Below, one piece after another: positions 20,927 through 32,400 of a stretch of 64,000 nt of DNA (position 1 is its first letter; each line of letters starts with the position of its first letter). The position numbers and the translations under genes are program-made. Below the pieces are notes generated by a model that did not search any database, was not told the origin of the DNA, and saw nothing but the letters and a program-made list of their open reading frames with translations. The DNA comes from Chionis minor (taxonomy: Eukaryota; Chordata; Aves; Charadriiformes; Chionididae): contig VZSF01005685.1 in the NCBI GenBank assembly GCA_013398295.1, positions 564,310 to 628,309 of the forward strand. Direction: 5' to 3'.

Positions 20927-20934
20927 TATATACA
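20927..20934 (-). promoter_or_regulatory. Candidate Pumilio response element in VAV2 3' UTR
   Basis: Sense strand reads TTGTATATATATTTT. The UGUAnAUA core that PUF proteins bind is exact at these positions. It lies in the AT-rich distal UTR about 300 bases before the poly(A) signal. Function is inference. Confidence 0.4.
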
Positions 20935-23428
20935 ATTTTCTCGCCATCATAAAAAAACATTTCCCTTTCTTATTCACAGATATATATTGTGGCAAATGGC
21001 TGAATAATTACTTACAAACAAAACAATCTTTTTAACAAGTTTCTTTACAACAGTAAACACAAGAGGGAGAGCTCTCCGGAGGGAAGGACGAGGATTTGGC
21101 AGGGCTGGGAGGGGAGCGCAGGCAGCGGTGGAGGTTGGGGATCCCTTTGGGGCGGAAGGGAGAGACGGTGCCAGGTTCCCCATGACAGAGCACAGGCTCT
21201 TCCAGGAGGGACGCCCTCGCCGCCGTGCAAAATCGGCCACGTTCAACAGGAGGGTCGCGTAAGGCTTTAGGATCTGAGGCAGAACATGAGCCATCGTGAG
21301 GTTGCCCGGGGTGTGTGCGTGCGTGCGTCTCATCCCCCCCAAATACGCCCTCAGCTCCGCAGCTCCCGGAGTGGGAGCGGGGCGCAGGAGGAGGCTGCAC
21401 CCCCCCGTTTCCCCTGGCAAATGGGACCCCCTTGAGCGTACCCCGAGGGGCTGGCCGGGAGACGTTAGCACCAAACAGTACCTTGGGAAAGCCCCGAGCC
21501 CCTCCGGTGTCCCCTCGCAGAGCAAGGCCCCCCGTGGGCACCCACCCCATCCCACTCCTCCCCCCGGCATGAGGAGCAGGGACACTTGTGGGGCTCCAGG
21601 AGCGACGGGCAGCAAAGTAGGGCAGCTCCGGGCTTGTCACTGAGCGACAACATTTTAATTTCCAACTTAGTATCTTTCCCTTTTCCTTGAGAGCCCCAAA
21701 CTCTTCCATTCCTTATCCAGACCAGGGCACTGCTGCTCCATTTGCGGCAAGGCTCCGGATGCAGCCGTGCTATCCCCATCCCGGGGACCAAGGGCAGCAC
21801 CATCACTCACCCACCCAGTGCTGGCATCTCCCAGACTGGTGCCAGCGCAATGCCAAGAGCCTAGACCAGGAACATGGTGCCCCGTGGCAGGACCACCCCA
21901 AGTCCAAGGGGAACAACATCAGGGCATGGAAGCACCAGCTCAAAATGCCACTTATTCAGAGAGGCTGGAGGGCAGCTCCTGTGGCTCAGAGGTTGGATAG
22001 AGGAATGCTGTTCCCTGTCGCACACTCACACACGTATTTGTTCATATTTGCACTTTGGAAGGCAATTCCGGAGCTGGAGAGCAAAGCCAGCGCCCAGCAG
22101 AAAACAATGTCCAGGATTTCCACCCGGCAGCTTTCCCTACCAACCACAGGGGCTGCGCTTGGGAAAGAAGAGACTCAGAGGGACAGTGCTCGGGACACGG
22201 CAGCAATGCCAAGACAAAGGGACCTTTACTTGACAGCAGCAGCAGCAACAACAGCCTGTGGGAGGAAGAGAACGGGCAACGCTCACAGCCCCCCAGAGTG
22301 CACACAGCCGCGGAAGAAGAGATGCTTTCACGACTTCGCGACAGAAATCAGTCGACACCGTAGCCCTTACTCAGATGGCTTTGCCCCCCTGAGCTCAGTG
22401 AGGTGGGATGTGTCACAGCTGCAAGAAAAATCAGCCTGGCTTGGGGGGGTCCTGCCTGCAGCAGGACCAAGCTGGGAGCAAGCACAGGACAGACCCACGG
22501 ATGCACGGTCCCATCCGCTCCTCTGCCTGTACCTAGTGCCTTGGTGGCCTCCAAAACCCTTGTGGGGCAAAGCACTTCTCCAGTCCTCAAGGTGCCGAGA
22601 CCTCCTGCTCACCAGTGGGACCAGTCTGCCCCCTGGGCTGCCCCCTCTGCCCACAGCAAGGCTGGTGGGACTCAAGGTGGTTGTAAAGAAAACTGGCTTG
22701 GGATGCCAAAGCGGCTCTTTCCCCTCCTGTCTGACCTTGAGGTCCACTTCCAGCCTACGTCTGATGGTCAAAACGTACTCCTGGTTTCACAGCTGGCAGC
22801 CTTCAGAGATGAGCAAGAGCCGGTGTCTCCTCCTGGGTTGTGTGTCCCCGCTCTGTCCCCTCGCCCCGGCCACAGCGCGGTGCTGCTGGGCGACTGCCGA
22901 AATCCTGACCCCGGCAGCCCGCCCCAGCGGCATGGTGGGGAATTCTGCTTCATCTCCTCGGGGTTGAGTCGCTCCCTCCCCTTAGAAACCCCCAAATTAT
23001 CACCTCGGCACACCCAGGCACCAGCCTGGGCACAAACCTTCAGCCTCACCCTCCCACCACCATCACCACGGTGGCTTTTAAAACACCTTCACTGAAGGGG
23101 GCCTGGACCCCGTCCTCTGGTGGGCACCGCGCAGAGTCTCTCAGCTCTGTCCATGCAGGGGAGCGCGGCTTTCCCGGGACTCTTCTGCAGCTGCTACACC
23201 AACGTTATCCAACAGACCATCAATCTTCTATACACGGAACAGGAGGGAGGCCGCACGCGCGCACACACACACTGTACAGAGGAACAGGTTGCTAAAGAGG
23301 CTGCGATTGCAGTCCTGGGAGGCGTCCGGCCGCGTCTCGCGGGGAGCCGCGGGCGTCGGGACGAGTGTGCACGGTCTGCAGCGGCTCGCTCTGGGCGCTC
23401 GACGACTTTCCATCAGGCATCCCCGCGG

Positions 23429-23476
23429 TCACTGCACCCCCTCCTCTTCCACGTACGTCGAGGGAAACCAGCCAAC
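23429..23476 (-). CDS. VAV2: VAV2 last coding exon and stop codon
   Basis: Acceptor CCCCGACAG|GTTGGC; coding 48 nt to TGA at 23429-23431, then 3' UTR. Encodes [15 protein letters not shown], the SH3 PSxYV strand and native VAV2 C-terminus (human ends EEEGIQ). Confidence 0.97.
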   Translation of the reverse strand, partial: VGWFPSTYVEEEGVQ

Positions 23477-26400
23477 CTGTCGGGGAAGCGGAGAGGTGAG
23501 CCGGGGACTGGGGAGCTGCAGGGACCCTCCTGTCCCGTCACCAGGACTATTCCCCTGCCACCACGCGCTGTTCCCAGTGAGCCACCTGTACAGTGCTGGA
23601 TGCGCCCACATCCCGACGCACAGGGGTGATGGGGAAGTGGTGTGGCTGTTACCCTAATCTGAGATGGAGCATTGCCTTGGACACGTGTTTTCTGTGATAT
23701 AGAAGGGATGAGGGCATGAAGAATCTGTCCCCAGCGCTACAAACTCAGTGGACACCAGGTCAAGCCACCAGCCTGCTGCTTTTCCCCGGGATGCCGAGCC
23801 TTTCACCTGTATAAATCCCCCCCATGCAGGTCTAAGGAAGAGCAGACTCAGACGCTGCCCGAGCTGGCGTGGCCGCCTGCCCGCCGCATGCTCCCATCTG
23901 CCTGCGCAGCCTGGGCGTCGCGTGGCACCGTCACACAGCACCGACCCCCAGCACAGCGGTGGCTCTGGCGAGATCGCAGCCCATCCATAAACCAGAGAAG
24001 AGGAAGACGGAGTGGGACGTGTCCCCCTGCCATTTTCCTGTCCTGACCGCGGGCCGCGCTCCAGCTGGGCGGGTTGAGAGCGGAGAGGACCGTGCACTGC
24101 AGAAACGGGACAGGACGTTATCTGGATGCACTCACTCTTCCGTTGGTTTCCCCCTTCCACCATCCCTGGTCCCCGCCGATCCTGCTGTAGATCTTCACCA
24201 CGTCGCCCTCTCGCAGCGAGAGCTCCCGCATGTCCCGCGCCGCGAAGTTGTATCGTGCCACCGCCGTCCCTATGACCCGTGGGGTGAACACTGCGAGGGG
24301 ACAAAGCAGAGGGAGTCGGGAGCTGCCGCGCCGCGCGGGACCAGCCGAAGCCTGGGGAAAGCTTGGTGAGGTTCAACCTGGGTTTTCCACCGCGGCGCTG
24401 GCTCCCATTGCAACACCCCGACCCGGAGCAGCACTGGCCTCATCCGAATTGCTCAGCCCTGCAAGGACTGGGGCAGTCGGGGTTAAACTGGATTCCTGCT
24501 GGGCTTTAAACAGCTCCATGGGCTTGGGAAGCCCCTCTCTGCCCACCAGGACAGTCCAGGAGGGGCTTGGTGGGGATCGCTGGGGTGAGGGGCACTTTTG
24601 TGAGAAGGTGGTAAAATTAAAGATTTCATAGGAATACACAATTAACAACGAAATCATGGAAAAATCCTGTTCCACTATCAGTATCAGGTCTGGCTGCCAC
24701 ACAGCTCCCAGCACCTGATGGCACCACCTTGTCGATAGATTTCACAAATCAACTTGCATTTAAACTACTTCAAAAACTTGTGTTATTGGGATTGGAGTCT
24801 CCTAGAAATGCTGAGCAAAACCTGCATGTTTTGCCACAAGGAGGAACAAGCTGCTAACCCAGTATCCTCCCTGCCAGGGAGCAGCCAGGACCCTTGGAAA
24901 CTCGGTTCCATGACAGATCGAAAGGTGCAAAAACACCCTGCAAACCCTAACGCTGATCAACAGCTCGTGACAAGAAGCACGTTCCTGTGAGCCGTCCCGG
25001 CACCCGGCCTCCACCAGCACCGGTGCAGCTCCAGCGCCGCGGATCTCCATCGCTTCAGGCAGGGGATGCTCAGAGAGGCAGGAGGAGGAGCAGCGGTGAT
25101 GGGGGGAAAGGCAGGGGCAGCGCTCAGCTTCCCTGCCCCGGCCTCTGAGCAGAGGGAAGGAGGGCTGGAGAGCAACAGTGGGAAGGATGGGATGGGCAGA
25201 GGAGGAGAAAAATGCACCTTCTCTGAAGTTTGCAAAAAAAGAAGAAAAAAACCAATAAAAAATTAAAAGACCCCACTCTGAAGGGACGTTGTGTTTCGGT
25301 GAAGCTGCCCTTTTTGTCCCAGGACTTTTGAAGATTAATTTCCATTTTAAAACGTTTGCAAACCAAGGTTGAACTAATTTCGAGGAAAAGCTTTGCCCAG
25401 GTTTTCAGCACTCGGGATGGAAGGAGATGAGGATGGCAATGGAGACAGTCCAGACACAAACGTGCAATCACTGGGGGGCTCGTCCATCCTCGCCAGGCAG
25501 CCAGGCTGGAGAACGGAGCCAGAATCCCGGCAGCTTTGAGCTCTTTCATCAGGAGCTTGCTCAGGGCCCACTGCTGCACAAATTACTTTCTGCAATACTT
25601 AGTGTGATGTTAAAGGGTCCCAAATTCCCAGAATTATGTTCTAATACCCCTGAAAAGTTAAGTGTTCTCAAATATGGCAGTAAGGAAAGCACGCGTGGCT
25701 TTAACAATGATTTTCCCTGTCCGGCCTAAAGAAAGTACCGAAAGTTAAAAGCCTAAACGGGAAGAGGTGAACTGGAATGGTTTTGCTCTGATCCCTGCCA
25801 AACAGACACCAGTCTGTAACGCGTTAAAATCAATGGGGTTCAACAACCAGACGCCGCCGCGCTCTGCAGGGACTCGGAGCCACAGAGCACGTTTGCGAGC
25901 GCAGGTTCCCCCTGTCCCATCCCGTCCCGTCCCATCCCATCCCGTCCCCTCAGCAAGGGGCTCCTGAGCAGCCGCAGACACCAGAGCTCAAAAACTGCCA
26001 GACATTGAGATGTTCTCCTTGTAGAGCAAGGAGACACGGTCTGGAAGATGGTGGGATGCCAATGCTCGTTTGGTGAAACACAGGGGATAAGCAGGTCGAG
26101 CTTGAAGTACATCATGAGATCCCAATGCACTAGATTTGCTTTTTCATTAATTTTAGTCCCCTTTCTCAAATCGTGACAACCCCGTCTCCTCCCTGCCTTG
26201 ATTTCGGGGAGAGGGGGGGGAGTGCGTTTTGCTTCCAGCCAAGCCATGGTTAATTAACTTATTTCCAGGCTGTGCCCCAGGGCGGCACTGGGGACCCCCT
26301 GAACTGCCTGTGGGTGACGGAGGGACAGCGGGGACCCCGTGGGTCCTGCTGGCGATGGCTTTCAAGCTGGGGACGCTGCAGCCTGGGGAAGGCAGCAGGT

Positions 26401-29400
26401 CTCTCCGGCACTGGTACCTGACCAGAAGGGACTGGAGGAGCTCTGAGAAGAAAAGTTGAGGCCCTGAGGACTGAGAAAAGAAAAGTTGTAGGAAGCGCAG
26501 GAGGCTGCAAAGAGGTTAGAGAGAAACAGAAAGAGGCAGAACACGCATTAAAAAGGAAATTAAAAAAAAAAATAATATTATAATGCACAGTGCTTTAAAA
26601 GCCGATGGGGCAAAGCATGCAGAAGGTTTTGCATGGGGGCTCGGAGCTGGGACAGCCAGTGGCAGGACCGGCCGCAGCCCCCCAGCCAGCGCGAGGCTTC
26701 CAAAGTCATCCTAGGGCTGTAGCTCATGCGAAAGGATATTATTAAGCTTTTTAAAACTATCTTCCTTTGGTATCCTTTTTGAAACATACCATGGAAAAAG
26801 TTTTTTAAAAATGCATTTTTCCCCACAAAGTAGCCATTTCTGCCCTCTGGCTTTTAGACAAAACAGAACATTTTGCACTAATGCACATGTTGCTTTCCAT
26901 TTGTTTGGATTTTTTTCTCTTTTCTTTTTTTTTTTTTGTTTTGTTTCTTATTTTACACAGAGACTTACCATTTCTCCCACCGTCTCCATTAAAGGAAAAA
27001 AAAAAAAAAATCCCAGGGGTGGCAAAACACCCCCAAAGCACAGGGTGCAAAACCCCAGGAGGGAAACCAGCCTCCCCCAGCAAAGGCTCTCCCTGGGAGG
27101 CTGCAGGAGCTCGGAGGAGCAATGCCAGGCAGCCCCAGCTTGGCCGGACACCCCCTGACCCCCACCACCTCCTGTGAGACCCATCCTCAAAATGCCCCCA
27201 GCCGAGCAGGAGACTCGTTTGCAAACTGGGGGGCTCAAGCCCTACAGCAAAGCTACAGATCCCTTCGTCCAGCTGGTGCTCCTGCCCCTTCCGAAAGGCT
27301 GAGATTTTCCATCACAAGTTTAACGGCGTCCGCCTGCCCGGCTGAGCTGGGTTTTACCTGGAGAGCGGGTGAAGGTCCTGGAGGTAGAGCGCTCCCGAGA
27401 TTTATAGGGGTATTTCAGCGTCGTGTCCAGCTGCTTGAAGCTCTCCTTCAACGAGTGGCTCTGGTAGTACTCGACCAGCTCCTGGGAAGGATGGAGAGGC
27501 ACCTGGCTGTCTCCGCCGTCCTCTGCGTGACTTGCAGGGATGGTGCAGGCGCTCAAAGGGGCTACATAAACTTACCAGCAAGCTTTCAAACTTCTTGGCT
27601 TCTGTGATGTGAATCCAGTTGTCCTTCTCCACCACCTTGATGTGCTTCACCTCCTCGTTGAACCTGCCAATGGTAGCAAAGGTGCTGAAGAAAACACGGC
27701 CGTGTGCTGCAGCCCCGTCTCGCCCTCTGCGAGTGAGTAATGCCAAGTTACTAAATTAACTATTAAGTTAATTAATTAAGTATTAATTAAGTATTACTCA
27801 CTTAATACTGATGGCAAAGCGCTCGGCCTCGGCCGGTCGCTCCCGGATCAGGTAGGTGCCGCTGACGTGAGACTTCAGCAGGTTGTCTGTCTGCTGCCGC
27901 TCCATGTTCCCTGCGAACCTGAGCCCAGAGGTTAACTAATTAATTTAATGAACTAAAAATTAACGCCTATCTTTAAAATAGGCATGTTTTAGACAAAAAA
28001 GATGCATCTTTTTTTTCAAGGCGTGAACGTTGAGAAGGAAAGTAGGTCTCATCCAAAACTTCCTGAGAAGAAAGGAAAGTGCCCCGAGATCAGTGCTCAG
28101 CGGCTGAACAAAGAGAGTGAGTGACACAGAGTGTAACCTCTTCTCTTTGAAGTATCTTACACCTAGAACATCCCACTAATTGGGAATCAGTCCCCAAGTA
28201 AACAAGGCTTCAGCAAGAGCTGGGGAGTGGGGATAATTTAGACTCATCAATTTGCAAACCCGGCTGGAGCTGGAGGGAAGGAGGAGGAGCCAAGCCAAGC
28301 GCAGCCTCTCCTGCCAAGGTAGGAATTGCTTCCTTCCTCCCAAAACTTTTTTTGGGGCATGGAAAGCGCAGAAAATGGGAAGAGCAACCAGCATCTCTCC
28401 TTTTGCCTCTGACCCTCTCCATTAGTGAAGAAATCCCCAGTGACGCTGCGAGGGCTGCACCAGGTTTCACCACCCAGACGCTGCTGCAGCGGCTGCCCCG
28501 TGGCCACAGGGGAGGTGGGATGCAAAGCGTTGCCAACGCGCAGCCATAATTCGTCGTAAGAGTGCATTCCTGACAAAGTGACAATTAAAAGGCAAGGCTG
28601 ATCTATCTCCACGGCCAGGGGAAGGCCGTGTCCAGCAGCAGGCAGGGCGACTCACCATGGGTACGCCGTGTAGTCTATCTCCCGCGAGGGCGGCCGGCTA
28701 TTGGGAGGCTGCAAAGAGAGCATTGATTATTACCGATGAGCCGGCGGCTCGTCAGGCTATAGATCACGTGCGAGATGCCCCTCTCCACGGGAGGGTTCTT
28801 GTCTGCCAAACTGCTTCGGAATTACTGGCTTCGGCAGCGGAGGGCAGTGTTGTAGCTGAGCATTTCTCTCTCAGCCTCCCAGCTGTGAGGAGCGTGCTGC
28901 ATTTTTTCATTTACCTGAGCGTTTTTTAAGTGGGAAGCATCTGAGAGCATTACGAAACACAGTTTTAAAAAAAATTAAAATAAATAAAGTGCAGTTTTCC
29001 TGTAATGTGACTGATCTCGAGTGCTCTGCTCCCGAGTCAGCCCCGCAGAGGAGGAAGGGGGTCTTGACCTGGTCACACCAACCCCAACCTTGGGAACAGA
29101 GTCAAGACCAACCTGACCAGCTATTTGCACCCATGGGATGATGGAGCCACTTCCTCGCTAATTTGGCCACAATAAAAGGCCTCATTCAAGGTCCAGGGAC
29201 TTACTGGAAGGACCAAGGTCTCAAGCAGATGGCTGAGAAGAGCAACAGGCACCGCTGCAGCGGCACCTCCTGTGACAGCCCCCAGCACCTGTCCCTGTGC
29301 TCCCCCAGGTGTTCCCGGCTCCATCTCCTCTTTGGCACTTACCCTCGCGTCGACGGGGCAGGGCTTTACTGACGAGCTGGGGAAATAACCCGACTTCTTC

Positions 29401-32400
29401 GTCTGCAGCAGCCGCCCCTGCAAAGCCAAGGCGGGCGTCAGACCGGGATGTGGACAGTGGGAGCAACGTTTTCGCCGTGCAGGGATGGGGAGAGGCTCCA
29501 AATTGCCTCGTGGTTCCCCCGGCTCCAGACCCCCAGCACATCCCTGAACTCTGGGAAAGCCCATGTATAAAAGGGACGATGCAGAGTTCCCTGGTTTAAA
29601 ACTTCCTGGGAATTTTCCAAGGGAAACTGCTCTCACCTCCCACCACGGCGAGTCAGGGTCCCCCCTCAGCAGCTCAATCACGTCCCCAATTTGAAACGTC
29701 AGCACCGGTTTCCCAGGGGGGGCTGGGTTTCCATGGTAATTCTGCACCGCCACCATTTTAGGACCTGGAACAGATGCAAAACAGTTTCAGCACCTTGTCC
29801 CACTTAAGAAAAAAAAAACCAAACCAGAAATAATCTCCCCCCCGCCAAGTCTGTTGTCCCTTATCCTGTGATCTACAAATCTAGCGGCACCAGCAGGCAG
29901 GATTTGGGGCAGAAAGCGTGAAAGCAGAAAGGAAGAGAGCCCACAGAGAACGGTCTTGGCCCCTGCAGTTACATGGATGGCTGAGTTCACTGGGCAAAAA
30001 TAAACCCAAGAAGGACGGAGCCAAACCAAAGCTCCAACTCCCAGCCCTGCCCCTGGACCGGAGCTCGCCGTTGTAGACCGGCTCTCGTTAGGGAATACCT
30101 GGCCGGCACCAAACCCCGCCGGGTCCAGCGCTGACACCCGCGATTGCAAAGGGACCAGAGAACGCTCGGCTTCCACTGAGTTTCAGCCAGACCTGGGGCC
30201 CAAACGCCCCTGAAGCTCGCAGCCAAAGTCCAGCTGTCTCGCAAACAACTGCACATTAAATAAGCTTCCCCAACTCGACTAAAACCACAGTGTTTATCCT
30301 CAAAGTGCTTCCCCACCTCTGCCTCTCCCTGCCCAGCGAGAGCACTCTGTGCTTTCTTTTTTTAACCACCAATTTGATTCAGGTTTCTTTTTGCCAGGCT
30401 TGGCTTTCCTTCCGAACGAAAAAGCACAAAAACAAATTGTTCCTTCTCCTTCAAGCCAGAGCACGGGCAGGGCAGGCCCAGCACTCTCTCAAGGCTAGTT
30501 TTAAGCAAAGAAAAAAAATAATCAAACAGTATTGCAGTAACCATCAGGACTAATGGCCCTGCAGCACACCGGACACGCGCCGGTGGGAAGATGCTCTCCT
30601 TCCTCAAAAACCCTCCCTGCCAGGACGCGTGTGCTCTGCTTTGAAGGACGATCTGGCACAAGGAGGTCGGCCAGGCTCTCCTCCATCACTGGCGTGACGT
30701 GCAGAAGCTCTACCCTGGCAGAGCTGGCCAGAGGCACCAACGCACCCAAAAAACCGACGCAGTGCAGCAGGAGAGGGCTGAGCCCAGGGAGGACCCAGCT
30801 CTTCCCGCAGGAGCCCCAACCTGCTGCTTTGGGGAGCAGGGACAGGAGACACTTTGGCACCCCATCGCTTGCTCTGAGGGCGGCACAGGACCCTTCTGCA
30901 GCTACTAATGCTCCTTGCTTTCGAAGGGAGCCTCCCCCTCCCATGTCCTCAACACCCGCAGCCACAATCGAGACGCTGTCTCTACTTGCCCTCCTGCGAT
31001 ACAGTAATGCCCTTACCAGGTCCAGCACTCAGTGAATCCTGCAGAGAGAGAGGAAAAAGTCTCTGTGAGGACACAGCGGTCTCACCACCGGGATGAGAAA
31101 CCCTCTCCTGAAACCTCCCTGGTACCCCCCAGCCCTTGGTGCCTACCCCATCTGGCTGCTGCCACCTCCCAGGGGCTGTGGTGCTGCACAAACCAGGCCA
31201 GTTTTAGGCTGGAGAGGAGGCCACTGGTCTCCAGTCCTGCCCCCCGAGTTGCTGGGACCCCCCTGAGGCTGGTGCTGGCTCTTCCCATGAGCTACCCACA
31301 CCCGGAGCAGGCAAGGATACAGGCTCTGCCCAAGGCAGAGGAGAGTGAAGGAAAAGGACCGACAAACGACGTACCTGGTCTGCTGAAGAGCCTGCAAGAG
31401 AAATGGTGAAATAGGTGGTTAATGTAACGGGCAACAAACCCCATTTTCTGTTTCTCTTGATGCCGTGAGTATCAATAAACTGGCATCAGTGCTTGAACTT
31501 CCTGGCGGAAGCACAAAGCAGAGGCTGGGGACACTCCAGTCACTGCTCTGCACTGGGTGGGCAAGACCTGGGGAGGGACTGGAGCCAGACAAGGACATTT
31601 TCTCACTTGCACAGTTCTGCCATTTTGCTCTTCCTCCCTCCACTCCCCACCCAAAACCTCCCCAAAGCCACCCCGTGACAGTACAAGCAGCGCGAGGGCT
31701 CTGACCTGGGTGAGCAGAGGCACTCGCTTTGCCCAATTTTGACCCAGGACACAAATTTTTGCTGTACTATGGGGTGTTTAGGATGTGGAGACGAGGTGTC
31801 TCCTCATCAGAATGTGATTCCTGGTGCAGACCCTCCCGCTTTCACTAACCAACATGTTCTGATGAGGAATTCCTCATCTAAATGCCCTCCCAGCACGAGG
31901 GCTGGGTGCATCCCACACGGAGCTGCCGTGATCCTCTCACATACGTGGGACTCGGCTCTTTGTTTTGGGGGGGAGGCTGGTTGGGTGGTTGGTTGGTTTA
32001 TTCTTTAAACCACCAGCCAATGTGAATTACAGCCCTGGGAGGTGGGTGGGAGCGTACTTAAGATTTTGTTCTGCATTAACGAACATTAGTGCTTTATACA
32101 GCAGATCTTTCGGACCATTCACATTCATTCACCTCCTTGGCACAAGCTGCCCATGATGCGAAATAACTCACCCATCTTGCAGGGAGGAATGATCTCCAAG
32201 CACTCCTTGTGAGCACCTGCTCCGCATTTGGGGCAAAGATAGCCCTGGTAGAAGGTTCCTCTGTGCAAAAAAAGTCAGAAAGTCCTAATTCAGCCCCAGC
32301 TTTGAGATTGTCTTCCCACGTTTTAATGCAGCTGCAGAAAAGCTGGATGGATGCCGCTCACCTTAGGAACATCCTGCAGGCTTTGCAGTTGGTAGTCTTT

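Larger units (their letters stand above)
20610..23428 (-). other. VAV2: VAV2 3' untranslated region (about 2.8 kb)
   Basis: Follows the TGA at 23429-23431 and runs to the AATAAA at 20630-20635. The proximal part (about 21050-23400) is GC-rich with a CA/GC run near 23255-23272. The distal 430 bases (20620-21060) are AT-rich and look like a conserved mRNA end. They contain on the sense strand a Pumilio-type TGTATATA (20927-20934) and an overlapping TTGCACT/TGCACTG pair (20839-20846). A 426-codon open frame on the opposite strand (21687-22967) overlaps this UTR and is judged fortuitous. Confidence 0.75.

Noticed and set aside
25914..25950. CCCAT/CCCGT run as a possible CRISPR or regulatory array
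   Set aside because: Five-base simple repeat with no spacers; ordinary microsatellite-like sequence.
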